NCBI GenBank assembly: GCA_016184455.1
Contig: JACPCS010000146.1
Span: 1-56,423 of the forward strand
Source: Acidobacteriota bacterium
GTDB taxonomy: Bacteria > Acidobacteriota > Vicinamibacteria > Vicinamibacterales > UBA2999
Reading direction: 5' to 3'
DNA: 56,423 nucleotides
Below, piece by piece: positions 27,842 to 36,327 of this stretch (position 1 is the stretch's first letter; every line of letters starts with the position of its first letter). A program made the translations under genes and the position numbers. Under the pieces are notes generated by a model that was given only the letters and a program-made list of their open reading frames with translations, was not told the origin of the DNA and did not search any database.

Positions 27842-28581
27842 CACGCCCCCCTTGGCGCGAAGAACGCCTTCATCGAATCGATCGCCGCCGTCAGCTTGTA
27901 GCGCTGGATTGCGCCGGCGGGATCGACGTGCTTCGGGCACACCTTCGTGCATTCGCCGACAAAGGTGCAGCCCCAGATCCCTTCGTGCTCCGACAGCACC
28001 TCCATCCGGTCCGCCGATCCCTCGTCGCGATTGTCGAGGTTGTACCGCTGCGCCAGCGCAATCGCCGCCGGGCCGATGAACTTCGGATCGAGCCCGTAGA
28101 TGGGGCACGCCGAGTAGCACAGCATGCAGTTGATGCACATGCTGAACGGCTTGTACTCCTCCAGCTGCTCGGGCGTCTGCAGATACTCGCCCCCGGCGAT
28201 CGGCTTCTCGGCACTGCGCACGATCCACGGCTTCACGCGCACCAGCTTCCGCATGAAATCGCCGATGTCGACGATGAGATCGCGGATCACGGGAAAGTTG
28301 CGCAGCGGCTCCACGCGCAGGGGGCCCGGCGCATAGTCACCCAGGAACGTCGCGCAGGTCAGCTTCGGCTCGCCGTTGACGGTCATGCCGCAGCTGCCGC
28401 AAATCCCCATCCGGCACGACCAGCGGTAGGCGAGCGTGCCGTCGAGGCGGTCCTTCACGAAGTTCAAGCCGTCGAGGACGGCCATCTCCTTCGTGTAGGG
28501 GACCTCGTACTCGTCGAAGGTCGCCTCAGACTCCTGCTCCGGACGATAGCGGGCGATCTGCAGCCTGATGCGCTGTGCCAT
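27841..28581 (-). CDS. frdB: Fumarate reductase iron-sulfur subunit
   Basis: 246 residues. The [2Fe-2S] ligands are in [10 protein letters not shown] plus KLTC; the [4Fe-4S] and [3Fe-4S] clusters use [12 protein letters not shown] and [17 protein letters not shown]. Start ATG 28581 gives [18 protein letters not shown]. It passes electrons between the FrdCD quinone site and the FrdA flavin. It overlaps the end of frdA by 56 bases and frdC by 3, in the order frdA-B-C-D, so all four are one transcript. Length is normal. Confidence 0.93.
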   Translation of the reverse strand: MAQRIRLQIARYRPEQESEATFDEYEVPYTKEMAVLDGLNFVKDRLDGTLAYRWSCRMGICGSCGMTVNGEPKLTCATFLGDYAPGPLRVEPLRNFPVIRDLIVDIGDFMRKLVRVKPWIVRSAEKPIAGGEYLQTPEQLEEYKPFSMCINCMLCYSACPIYGLDPKFIGPAAIALAQRYNLDNRDEGSADRMEVLSEHEGIWGCTFVGECTKVCPKHVDPAGAIQRYKLTAAIDSMKAFFAPRGA

Positions 28582-30325
28582 GCGGTGCGGCCTCCCCATA
28601 GACCCGCTCGCCGGGCGGCCAGCGGGTGATCGTGACCGGCCGGTGCTCCACGCGGCAGGAGCCGTCGGCGTTGCGCGAGACGAGCGAGTGCGCCAGGAAG
28701 CGCTGGTCGTCGCGCTTCGGAAAGTCGGTGCGCTGATGCGCGCCTCGGGATTCCTCCCGCGCGAGCGCCGCGGCGAGCATCGACTGCGCCACGTCGAGCA
28801 GGAACGACAGCTCCAGCGCCGACACGCGCTCGGTGTTGAACGTCCGGCTGTGATCCTCGATGGCGATGTCGGCGTACCGCTCCTGCAGCCGCTGGAGCTC
28901 GGCCACGCCCTGCCGCAGCGCCGGCGCCGCCCGGTAGATGCCGGCGCTCGCCTCCATCGTCTTCTGCATCTCGTCGCGGAGCGTCGCGATCCGCTCGCGC
29001 CCCTTCCGGCCGAACAGCTCCTGCTCGAGGCGACGGTGCTCGTCGGTCTTCTGCGCGATGACCCGTGGGTCGACCTCGCGCGCCTGCGACGCGTACTCCG
29101 CCGCCGCGCGCCCGGCGCGCGCACCGAAGACCAGGAGCTCGGGGAGCGAGTTCGACCCGAGCCGATTGGCGCCGTTGATGCTGACGCAGGCCGCCTCGCC
29201 GGCAGCGAAGAGACCAGGCAGCGGCGTCGCGCCGTGGATGTCGGTGTGGATGCCGCCCATCATGTAGTGGACGACGGGACGGACGGGGATCAGGTCGCGC
29301 ACCGGATCGAGATTCTGGTACTTCGTGCACAGCTCGCGCACGAACGGGATCTTCGCGTTGATCTTCTTCTCGCCGAGATGCCGCAGGTCGAGGTGGACGA
29401 CGTGCCCGTAGGGGGTCTCGATCGTCCGTCCCTTCTCCATCTCCTTGACGAACGCCTGCGACAGCCGATCGCGCGGCCCGAGCTCCATCGACCGGAACAC
29501 CGGGTGCGGCTGTGGCGTGCCGAGGTTGTAGTCCTGGAGGTACCGGTAGCCGTCCTTGTTGATCAGATAGCCACCCTCGGCCCGCGCCGCCTCGGTGATC
29601 AGAATGCCGGTGAACGGCAACCCTGTCGGGTGGTACTGGACGAACTCCATGTCCTTGAGCGGCGCGCCCGCCCGGTACGCGAGCGTCATGCCGTCGCCGG
29701 TCTTGATCGCGGCGTTCGTGGTGAACGGGAACACCTTGCCGCAGCCGCCCGTGCACAGGATGACGGCCTTGGCCGTGATCGCCTCGACCCGCCCCGACTT
29801 CAGATCGATCGCGACAACCCCCTGAACGCGGCCGTCGTCGACCAGCAGCCTCGTGACGAACCACTCGTCGTACCGTGTGACCCCGCCGTACTTGAGGGAG
29901 GTCTGAAACAGCGTGTGGAGCATGTGGAAGCCGGTCTTGTCGGCGGCAAACCACGTGCGCATCTTCTTCATGCCGCCGAACGGCCGCACGGCGACGCGGC
30001 CGTCGGGCTCGCGGCTCCAGGGGCATCCCCAGTGCTCGAGCCGCATCAGTTCCTGCGGCGCTTCGTGCACGAATGCCTCGACGGCGTCCTGGTCGCACAG
30101 CCAGTCGCCGCCGGAAATCGTGTCGTAGATGTGCTCGTCGATGCTGTCGTCCGGCGCGATGACGCCCGCGGCGCCCCCCTCCGCGGAGACCGTATGGCTC
30201 CGCATGGGGTACACCTTCGAGACCACCGCAATTGTCAGTCGGGGATTGGTTTCCGCGATGGCGATCGCCGCCCGGAGTCCCGCGCCGCCGCCGCCCACCA
30301 GCACCACGTCGTATGAAGGGGTCAC
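28526..30325 (-). CDS. frdA: Fumarate reductase flavoprotein subunit
   Basis: 599 residues from GTG 30325, chosen for [20 protein letters not shown] directly at the dinucleotide-binding fold and a purine-rich site (GGAGAGGAG) upstream; the ORF can be extended 29 codons without similarity. [10 protein letters not shown] holds the His that carries covalent FAD. The active-site region has QYHPTGL and the capping domain; [16 protein letters not shown] is the second FAD block. It reduces fumarate to succinate in anaerobic respiration, or runs in reverse. The mirrored 70-base heptamer array lies just upstream. Confidence 0.93.
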   Translation of the reverse strand: MTPSYDVVLVGGGGAGLRAAIAIAETNPRLTIAVVSKVYPMRSHTVSAEGGAAGVIAPDDSIDEHIYDTISGGDWLCDQDAVEAFVHEAPQELMRLEHWGCPWSREPDGRVAVRPFGGMKKMRTWFAADKTGFHMLHTLFQTSLKYGGVTRYDEWFVTRLLVDDGRVQGVVAIDLKSGRVEAITAKAVILCTGGCGKVFPFTTNAAIKTGDGMTLAYRAGAPLKDMEFVQYHPTGLPFTGILITEAARAEGGYLINKDGYRYLQDYNLGTPQPHPVFRSMELGPRDRLSQAFVKEMEKGRTIETPYGHVVHLDLRHLGEKKINAKIPFVRELCTKYQNLDPVRDLIPVRPVVHYMMGGIHTDIHGATPLPGLFAAGEAACVSINGANRLGSNSLPELLVFGARAGRAAAEYASQAREVDPRVIAQKTDEHRRLEQELFGRKGRERIATLRDEMQKTMEASAGIYRAAPALRQGVAELQRLQERYADIAIEDHSRTFNTERVSALELSFLLDVAQSMLAAALAREESRGAHQRTDFPKRDDQRFLAHSLVSRNADGSCRVEHRPVTITRWPPGERVYGEAAPHGTAHQAADRPLSSGAGV

Positions 30326-30367
30326 GCCTCGGTCTCCTCTCCCAACCCGTGCTCGCTCGGCCCCATT

Positions 30368-30437
30368 TGATTTGCGATGCGTGATTCGTGATTCGTGATG
30401 TGAAATCACCAATCACACATCGCTCATCACAAATGTG
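30368..30437 (-). repeat. Mirrored heptamer array, 10 x 7 bases, upstream of frdA
   Basis: On the plus strand five 7-base units of the TGATTCG type are followed by five of the CAATCAC type, without a break in period. The halves are inverted, so the 70 bases can fold on themselves around 30402. It starts 5 bases after the stop of the small Cys-rich gene (30443) and lies between it and frdA. Size and symmetry equal the rpsG-fusA array although the sequence is unrelated. Confidence 0.92.
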
Positions 30438-30442
30438 GCAGC

Positions 30443-30667
30443 CTATTCGGCCGAGAGCATCTCGTCGACAAGGACGCGGCCGTCGTGCCGAATGACACGC
30501 CGGCTCACACACCCGTCGTGGTACTCGTGCTGGATGCTCTGGCACCCGCACTCGTAGACGACTTCGACGGTGACGACGCATTCGTCGTCGTGGTCTTCGT
30601 ACTCTTCGCCGTTGACGAGGCGCCCGCAGGGCGCCTTCTGAGACTTGAAGCTGCCGTTTGCCTTCAC
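30443..30667 (-). CDS. Small Cys/acid-rich protein of unknown function
   Basis: 74 residues from GTG 30667 with GGAGG 6 bases upstream; the longer open frame is not supported. The sequence KANGSFKSQKAPCGRLVNGE, then a very acidic stretch EEYEDHDDECVVTVEVVYECGC, then QSIQHEYHDGCVSRRVIRHDG, has five Cys and two His that could bind one metal ion. It is cytoplasmic (no signal). It is separated from frdABCD only by the 70-base array, so it may be the first gene of the frd transcript. No family is recognised. Confidence 0.6.
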   Translation of the reverse strand: MKANGSFKSQKAPCGRLVNGEEYEDHDDECVVTVEVVYECGCQSIQHEYHDGCVSRRVIRHDGRVLVDEMLSAE

Positions 30668-30703
30668 GCCGCCTCCCCTCCCGTTACCGAGTGACCGCCG
30701 GGT

Positions 30704-30727
30704 CCCCATCGCGCCTGCGCGATGGGG
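30704..30727. repeat. G+C-rich hairpin family, copy E
   Basis: CCCCATCGCGC (30704-30714) and GCGCGATGGGG (30717-30727) form a perfect 11-base stem with almost no loop. It stands in the 226-base gap between the Cys-rich gene and the truncated secreted-protein gene, a gap with no other clear element apart from the ribosome site of the former. Confidence 0.75.
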
Positions 30728-30893
30728 TCGATAGGGGTAGCCGCCGCTCGAGCGCCGAACGATTCCGCAAGCTCCGGGGCCTGATGTGGTTGGGTGCGCG
30801 AGAGCGAAGGCGAGCGCCTCCCCGGCGGCGCCCGACGCGGCAAAGTCTACGCCCCCCCGGGGCGGGGAACGCAAGGAATTTTTTCGACCCGCG

Positions 30894-31715
30894 CTAGGGC
30901 TTCGGAATCGTGATGCTCGTGCCGCTGCTGTCGCCGTCCGGGTCGTGGTTCTCGGCGGGCGCCCAGCTCAGCCCGGTGCGGATCACGCTGGTGACCGTAA
31001 ACGTCACGCTGCTGGTCCGGTTGCGAATACCGGTTCTGCTGACGGTGCACGCACCGCCTGCGGCTGTCGTACACGAGGCCGTTCCCGTCGCCCCGCTGCT
31101 CCAGCTGCCGGACACTGCGGCGCCAGCGAGCGGCGCGTGAGTCGCGTCGTGAATGGCGATGGTGACGGTTGCGGTCCAGGTCCCGACCTGCCTGGTGGCC
31201 GACCGATCGAGGTCGCCGACATGAAGCGTTGGCGGCGGTGGCGGCGGCTCGACCCCACCACAGTCGCGCAAGCGGAAGGAGGCGACTCGCGTCTGCCACG
31301 GCGCCGTCCCGATCGTGCCGTAGTACTCCTGGGTGTACCAGAACGTGCAATCGTCGATGGGATCGACTGACATCGTGCTGTAGTCGCCCCACCGCCCGGA
31401 GCTGTGCGTCTGGTAGCCGGTCCCGGCGCGGACGATCAGCTCGTCGCTCGTGATCGATCCGAGCGCATCGCTCTCGAGCCGGCCGGCCACGACAACCGAC
31501 GGGAACACGCTGGTGCTCGAGCTCGAAAAGCCGAGGGCCATGTCTCCCACGCGGTTCATCGCGATGCTTCCCATCCACCGGTGCGTCGCGTCAGGCGCCG
31601 CCTGCCCGGGCACCTGCGCGTGGACGACACGAGGGTGGACCGACGATCCCCACGCCAGCAACAGCATGGCGATACAGATGCCCAGCGCGCCCCGGGCGGC
31701 ACTCCAACGTGTCAT
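30894..31715 (-). CDS. Secreted protein, apparently a large exported protein cut down to its C-terminal part
   Basis: 273 residues from ATG 31715 (CAGGAG upstream). A signal peptide (IAMLLLAWGSSVHPRVVHAQ) is joined almost directly to APDATHRWMGSIAMNRVGDM, then ALGFSSSSTSVFPSVVVAGRL and RWGDYSTMSVDPIDDCTFWYTQEYY, which in relatives I know is the final domain of proteins of about 700 residues or more. A Pro run (VEPPPPPP) and an Ig-like domain follow (TWTATVTIAIHDATHAPLAG ... GTASCTTAAGGACTVSRTGI). The N-terminal beta-propeller-like portion seems missing. An in-frame deletion is the likely cause. Confidence 0.65.
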   Translation of the reverse strand: MTRWSAARGALGICIAMLLLAWGSSVHPRVVHAQVPGQAAPDATHRWMGSIAMNRVGDMALGFSSSSTSVFPSVVVAGRLESDALGSITSDELIVRAGTGYQTHSSGRWGDYSTMSVDPIDDCTFWYTQEYYGTIGTAPWQTRVASFRLRDCGGVEPPPPPPTLHVGDLDRSATRQVGTWTATVTIAIHDATHAPLAGAAVSGSWSSGATGTASCTTAAGGACTVSRTGIRNRTSSVTFTVTSVIRTGLSWAPAENHDPDGDSSGTSITIPKP

Positions 31716-31808
31716 GACCGGCTCCTGTCGGGGGACCGGCCCAGGACCGCACATCGCATGCCCGCCGCACGACGCGGCGTCTGATCTTCTGAATCTCCCT
31801 AAAGCACG

Positions 31809-31840
31809 ACAGGGCGCGGAGTTCGACGTCCGCGCCCTGT
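31809..31840 (-). terminator. Perfect 12-base hairpin after the DUF885 gene
   Basis: ACAGGGCGCGGA (31809-31820) and TCCGCGCCCTGT (31829-31840) pair completely around an 8-base loop, about 75 bases after the DUF885 stop. On the minus strand a short T-containing stretch (GTGCTTT) follows. A rho-independent terminator or transcript-end stabiliser is likely. Confidence 0.6.
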
Positions 31841-31914
31841 CCGAGGGCGGCGAGCCAGGTCGCCGGCTCACAGCGTATTGAACACGACAGCTTACAAATT
31901 GGTCGGGCAGGCGA

Positions 31915-33681
31915 TCAACGCGCCGACGCGTCGATGTACTTGTCCACCTCGCGCTCGAGCATGTCGAGCGGGAGCGTGCCGGCGGCGAGCACGGCGTTGT
32001 GGAAGGCCTGGACGGAGAACCGGTCGCCGAACGCGCGCCGCGTCTTCTCGAGCAGCTCGACGAGCTTGAGCTGCCCGATCATGTACGCGCACGCCTGGCC
32101 CGGATTGACGACGTAGCGATCGACCTCGCTCGGCTCGATGCCGTATGCGATCGCCTGCTCGCGCGTCCACCGTTTCGCGTGCAGGCCCGTATCGACGACC
32201 AGACGGCGCGCACGGAACAGCTGCGCATCGAGATACCCGAGCTGCCCCTCGAGATCGTTCTCGTACCAGCCGGATTCGGCGGCGAGCCGCTCCGCGTACA
32301 GCGCCCAGCCTTCGGTCAGCGCCGTGATGCCGCCGAAGATGCGCACGCGCCGGAAGAGCGGCTGCGCCGTGTTCTCGAGATCGAGGGCGACCTGGAAGTG
32401 ATGACCGGGAACGGTCTCGTGGTAGACGAGCGTGCGCAGGCCGAACCGGGTCATCCGCTCCGGGCGCAGCGGGATCTGAAAGATCCCCGGACGCGAGCCG
32501 TCCAGCGGCGGCGCGCTGTAGCTGGCGGCCGCGGTGGCCTCGCGGAACCGCGGGTACGGCTGTGCGATGACCGGCGCCTTCGGCGTCCGGTCGAACAACA
32601 TCGGGACGCGGCGTTCCGCGTCGCGCAGTATGCGGTCGACGTCGGCCATCACGGCCGTGCGCCCCTGCTCGTCGAGCGGGTAGGTCAGGTCCTTCCGGAG
32701 CCGCTCGATCCGCGCGTTGAGCGACCCTTCGGTGCGTCCGAGCCGGCGCAGGATCGCGTCCATCTCCGCCTCGATGCGGGCGACCTCCTTCAGCCCGATC
32801 TCGTGAATCTGGTCGGCGGTGAGCGTCGTGGTCGTGTGCCGCCGCAGGTGGTAGGCGTACGCCTCGGTGCCGCGCGGGAACCGCCAGAGCCCGGCATCGT
32901 CGGTCGCCCGTTCCGCCTGTGCCGTGAGAAACGTCATCGCAGCCCGCCACGCGGGATAGACCTCGCTGTCGACGAGGCGGGTGGCCTCGGCGACGAGCGA
33001 TGCGCGCTGCTCGCGCGAGACCTCCCGTACCTCGGCGAGCCGCTCGTCGAGCGTCGTCACGAACGGGTTCTGCGCCGGCTCCGGCGCGATGAACTGCTGC
33101 ATCTGCGCCACCGTCGCGCGCAGAATGAAGCGGGGCGGCACGATGCCCGCGGCCTCGAGGCGCCGCGCCTCGCCGACGGCTTCCGCCATGCGCGGGTTCA
33201 CCTGGGCCAGCCGGGCCACGTAGTTGTCGGCGTCGCGCACCGATCGCAGGGGATGCGAGACGGTCAGCGTGATGACGAGCGTCACATTCACGCCGCCGAA
33301 CTGCTCGAGCGGAAACGCGTAATCGAGGTACGGCTCGCCGCGGACGATCGTGTCGAGCTGCCAGTCGAGGAGCTCTGCGGCGGTCCGCTGCGGCACCGGC
33401 AGCGCGGCGCGGTCGAAGGCGCGCAGCTCGGCGAGCCCGCGTGCCGCCAGCCGGATGCGGCCGCGCTGCCACTCGCCCGAGACCGGCGTCAGCTCGCGCT
33501 CGAGCGGCTCGGCCTCCGGACCGCTCAGGTACCTGGTCGCCACCGCCTGATTGGGGTTGCCGCGGACCCAGTCGGCCGCGAAGCTGCGGAAGACATCGTC
33601 GATCGAGCGAGGCTGCGCGTGGACGCCGCCGGTGGGCACCGACAGCGCGAGCACCGCAGCGAGGAGAACGACTTTCTGCAT
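31915..33681 (-). CDS. Secreted DUF885 family putative metallopeptidase
   Basis: 588 residues with a signal peptide (to about residue 22). The zinc-type motif YHETVPGHHFQ (about residues 420-430) and the later ALTEGWALYAERLA (Glu ligand) and AYMIGQLKLVELLE define DUF885, an M3-like mostly helical fold. RIEAEMDAILRRLG is the helical block before it. Members are thought to be exported carboxypeptidase-like enzymes; the substrate is unknown. It lies 41 bases after the SWIB gene, with a strong hairpin in that gap and another behind its stop. Confidence 0.88.
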   Translation of the reverse strand: MQKVVLLAAVLALSVPTGGVHAQPRSIDDVFRSFAADWVRGNPNQAVATRYLSGPEAEPLERELTPVSGEWQRGRIRLAARGLAELRAFDRAALPVPQRTAAELLDWQLDTIVRGEPYLDYAFPLEQFGGVNVTLVITLTVSHPLRSVRDADNYVARLAQVNPRMAEAVGEARRLEAAGIVPPRFILRATVAQMQQFIAPEPAQNPFVTTLDERLAEVREVSREQRASLVAEATRLVDSEVYPAWRAAMTFLTAQAERATDDAGLWRFPRGTEAYAYHLRRHTTTTLTADQIHEIGLKEVARIEAEMDAILRRLGRTEGSLNARIERLRKDLTYPLDEQGRTAVMADVDRILRDAERRVPMLFDRTPKAPVIAQPYPRFREATAAASYSAPPLDGSRPGIFQIPLRPERMTRFGLRTLVYHETVPGHHFQVALDLENTAQPLFRRVRIFGGITALTEGWALYAERLAAESGWYENDLEGQLGYLDAQLFRARRLVVDTGLHAKRWTREQAIAYGIEPSEVDRYVVNPGQACAYMIGQLKLVELLEKTRRAFGDRFSVQAFHNAVLAAGTLPLDMLEREVDKYIDASAR

Positions 33682-33683
33682 GT

Positions 33684-33715
33684 GGGGGTTGGCGCGCCGG
33701 CGAGGGCGCGCCCCC
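33684..33715 (-). terminator. G+C-rich hairpin between SWIB and DUF885 genes
   Basis: GGGGG (33684-33688) and GGCGCGCC (33691-33698) face GGCGCGCC (33705-33712) and CCCCC (33711-33715). The stem starts 7 bases after the SWIB stop and reaches within 3 bases of the DUF885 start codon, so it could end SWIB transcripts or hide the DUF885 start. No T-run is present. Confidence 0.4.
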
Positions 33716-33721
33716 GGGAAC

Positions 33722-33982
33722 CTACTTCAGGTGCTTACTGACCAGCTTGGTCATCTCGAACATGTTCACGCTCGACTTGCCGCCGAAGACCGGCTTCAGC
33801 GCCTCGTCGGACTTGATCATGCGTCGGTTCTTCGCGTCCTGCAGTTTGTGCTTCTTGATGTACGCCCAGAGCCGCTTGGTGACTTCCGTCCGCGGGATCG
33901 GCTTGGAGCCAACGACCTCGGCGAGGTCCGGGCTGGGCGTCATCGCCTTCATGAACGCAGGATTCGGTTTACGCTTGGCCAT
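33722..33982 (-). CDS. SWIB/MDM2 domain protein
   Basis: 86 residues, consisting almost entirely of a SWIB domain: AVVGSKPIPRTEVTKRLWAY-type start, IKKHKLQDAKNRRMIKSDEALKPVFGGKSSVNMFEMTKLVSKHL. The Lys-rich N-terminus MAKRKPNPAFMKAM could contact DNA. SWIB is known from eukaryotic chromatin remodellers and p53 regulators, and in bacteria mainly from chlamydiae and scattered phyla. In this small form a nucleoid or transcription role is inference. A family hairpin (copy C) lies 32 bases upstream of its start. Confidence 0.9.
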   Translation of the reverse strand: MAKRKPNPAFMKAMTPSPDLAEVVGSKPIPRTEVTKRLWAYIKKHKLQDAKNRRMIKSDEALKPVFGGKSSVNMFEMTKLVSKHLK

Positions 33983-34014
33983 CGGTATCCTTTCGAGAGG
34001 TGAAGGATCTAGCA

Positions 34015-34043
34015 CCCCAACGCGCACAGTCCGCGCGTTGGGG
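34015..34043. repeat. G+C-rich hairpin family, copy C
   Basis: CCCCAACGCGC (34015-34025) and GCGCGTTGGGG (34033-34043) form a perfect 11-base stem with a 7-base loop, followed by GCCCCG as in copy B. It sits between the amidohydrolase stop (34085) and the SWIB start (33982), both on the minus strand, and could act as terminator for the former. Confidence 0.82.
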
Positions 34044-34084
34044 GCCCCGCTACTGTCGCGTCACATAGTAGCGCGAAACACAGC

Positions 34085-35752
34085 TCAGCGGGTGCTGGTC
34101 AGCGCACCGTACGGGCCGCTTGCGTACACGATCCGTCCGCCGACCATCGTGAGCACCGACTCGATGCGCCCGATCTGTTCGACGGGCACGCCCATGTAGT
34201 CGCTCGACAGCACGGCGAGGTCAGCCCACTTCCCTGTTTCGAGCGAGCCGCGCGTATCCTCGTCAAATGAAACCCGGGCGCTGCCGATCGTGTAGTACCG
34301 CAGCGCGTCGGCGCGGCTCGGCGTCTCTTCGGGGCCGCGAATGGCCGCGCCCGATGCCGTACGGCCGTCGAGCAGCCACTGCAGCACCGTAAACGGGTTG
34401 TACGTCGAGACGCGGTGCGCGTCGGTGCCCGCGCCGATCGGGATGCCGATCTTCGACGCGGTGACGACGGGCGGCATGCGGCGGGCCGCTGCGGCCCCGG
34501 CGCGCTTCACGACCTCGTCGCCGTTGTTGTACATGGCGTCCTGGACGGTCCATCCGACGCCGAGCGCCTTCATCCGCTGAAACGTACGCGCCGAGCCGTC
34601 GTTGAGGTGGGCGATCGTCCACCGGAGCGGCGCGATCGGGAACTCCGCGTTCACGCGCTCGAAGATGCCGAGCAGCTCGTCGGCGTTCCCCTCGCCGTTC
34701 CAGTGCATCGTCACGGTCAGGCCGCGCGAGGCGGCCCAGCGGACGATCTCGTAGTACTTCGCTACGGCTTCGTCCGACGGCTTGCCATCGATCCCGTTCA
34801 TCGCCCACGTGATGCGCTCGCCGATGCCGTTGAAGCGCAGCATGTCGTCGCCGAATCCCTGCGGCATCACAGCAAGGTAGTTCTGGTACTCCTCGAACTC
34901 GCGGCCGTCGGTCATGCCGCAGAGGCTGTAGGCGACGCGCACGGTGAGCCCGCCGTCGCGCCACACCTTGAAGAGCGCCTGATACTCGCGGGGGGTGACG
35001 TTGTTGCCGCCGGGATCGACCACACCGGTGAGCCCGAGCCGATTGAGCTCGCGGAAGAACGCGCGCGTCCCCTCGACCTGCTGCTCGAAGGTCGGCTTCG
35101 GGAGGCGCTCGAAGAACTCGACGAGATTGCCGGTGATGACGCCGGTGAGGCTGCCGGCCGCGTCGCGCTCGAGCCGGTTCTGCTTCGGCACGTCGGCCTC
35201 GCTCGTGATGTTGAGCGCCTTGAAGCCGAGCGGCGTCAGCATCCCCCAGCCGTAGGCGAGCTGCACGTACACGGGATGATTCGGCGCGGCGGCGACCAGC
35301 TCGGCCTGCGTCGGTCGTCGGTGCTCGGGGAACGCGTCCAGCGTTGCCGGCGGCGTGACGACGATCAGCCAGCTCCCGGGTTTGGCGGCGCGGGCGGCCC
35401 GGCGCAGGCGATCGAGCGCGTCGGCGAGCGAGCGCGCGCCGATCCAGTTCACCTCCGTGCTGAAGCTCAAGGCCGCGCGCGTGGCGTGGATGTGGGAATC
35501 GATCAAACCGGGAATGACGGTCCGGCCGCCGAGATCGATGCGGCGCGTGGCCGGCCCGGCGAGCTTCGTGATCTCCGCGCTCCGGCCGACGGCGACGATC
35601 TTGCCCTCACGGACGGCGAGCGCCTCGTGCGTCGAGAACGCCGCGTCGACGGTGAGCACCTTGCCGTTGACGAGAATCGTGTCGGCCTGCCGTGCCGACG
35701 CCGCGCCGGCCGTCAGGACGATCAGCGCCAGGACTCCTGCGAGATGACGCAT
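34085..35752 (-). CDS. Secreted amidohydrolase family protein (YtcJ type)
   Basis: 555 residues from ATG 35752; the ATG four codons earlier contains the GGAGG used as ribosome site. A signal peptide (to about 21) precedes an amidohydrolase barrel: ILVNGKVLTVDAAF, VIPGLIDSHIHATRAAL (His-x-His), then long insertions typical of YtcJ-like enzymes, TIAHLNDGS (His), GAGTDAHRVSTYNPF (Asp) and GKWADLAVLSSDYMGVP. It likely hydrolyses amide or ester bonds of a secreted-substrate pool. It lies 11 bases after the beta-barrel gene, suggesting co-transcription. Confidence 0.88.
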   Translation of the reverse strand: MRHLAGVLALIVLTAGAASARQADTILVNGKVLTVDAAFSTHEALAVREGKIVAVGRSAEITKLAGPATRRIDLGGRTVIPGLIDSHIHATRAALSFSTEVNWIGARSLADALDRLRRAARAAKPGSWLIVVTPPATLDAFPEHRRPTQAELVAAAPNHPVYVQLAYGWGMLTPLGFKALNITSEADVPKQNRLERDAAGSLTGVITGNLVEFFERLPKPTFEQQVEGTRAFFRELNRLGLTGVVDPGGNNVTPREYQALFKVWRDGGLTVRVAYSLCGMTDGREFEEYQNYLAVMPQGFGDDMLRFNGIGERITWAMNGIDGKPSDEAVAKYYEIVRWAASRGLTVTMHWNGEGNADELLGIFERVNAEFPIAPLRWTIAHLNDGSARTFQRMKALGVGWTVQDAMYNNGDEVVKRAGAAAARRMPPVVTASKIGIPIGAGTDAHRVSTYNPFTVLQWLLDGRTASGAAIRGPEETPSRADALRYYTIGSARVSFDEDTRGSLETGKWADLAVLSSDYMGVPVEQIGRIESVLTMVGGRIVYASGPYGALTSTR

Positions 35753-35763
35753 CGCTCCCTCCA

Positions 35764-36288
35764 TCAGAATCCCAGGCCCGCACCGGTCGCGAACCTGAAG
35801 TCGTGGCCGAAGAACGGCCGCTCGCGGATTCGCCGCGGGTTGCTCTCGAACACCGGACCTGGATACCGCACCAGGCGATCGCCGACATCGAACCGGACGA
35901 ACGTCCGCCGCGTGAGCGCGACGTCGACAAACGGCTCGGGCGACGCGTGCACGTCCACGAAGCCGGGACGCAGCCGCGCGAACGGTCTCACGCGGCCGAG
36001 CGTCACGCCGGCAGTGACGCCGAACAGACCTTCGACGCGCGTGCGGCTGAACGGGCGCCGGTCCGGAAACCCGCGAGGATACAGATTCAGCTCGGCCTCG
36101 ATGCCGAGGAGCGATGACGGACGCCACGCCGCGCGTCCGCCGATACCCGCATCGCCGGCATCGAACTGCCACGAGTGTGTGGACGCGACCTGCACACCCA
36201 GCTCGAATCGCGTGTCCTGCGCGGACGCGACGCTCGCCTGCAGCAGTGCAACCGCGACAACGGCCCACCCGACCCAGATACCCTTCAC
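35764..36288 (-). CDS. Small outer-membrane beta-barrel protein
   Basis: 174 residues with signal peptide (VVAVALLQASVASAQ). The rest alternates short amphipathic strands: FELGVQVASTHSWQFDAGDA, GIEAELNLYPRGFP, VEGLFGVTAGVTLGRVRPFARLRPGFVDV and ends FRFATGAGLGF with terminal Phe, the pattern of an eight-stranded OmpA-type barrel. No enzymatic motif. It is upstream of the amidohydrolase on the same strand and downstream of the kelch gene, with a 39-base gap to the latter. Confidence 0.7.
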   Translation of the reverse strand: MKGIWVGWAVVAVALLQASVASAQDTRFELGVQVASTHSWQFDAGDAGIGGRAAWRPSSLLGIEAELNLYPRGFPDRRPFSRTRVEGLFGVTAGVTLGRVRPFARLRPGFVDVHASPEPFVDVALTRRTFVRFDVGDRLVRYPGPVFESNPRRIRERPFFGHDFRFATGAGLGF

Positions 36289-36327
36289 GATACGGATCTT
36301 ACGACAGCGGGGACCTTCGGGCTCGGT

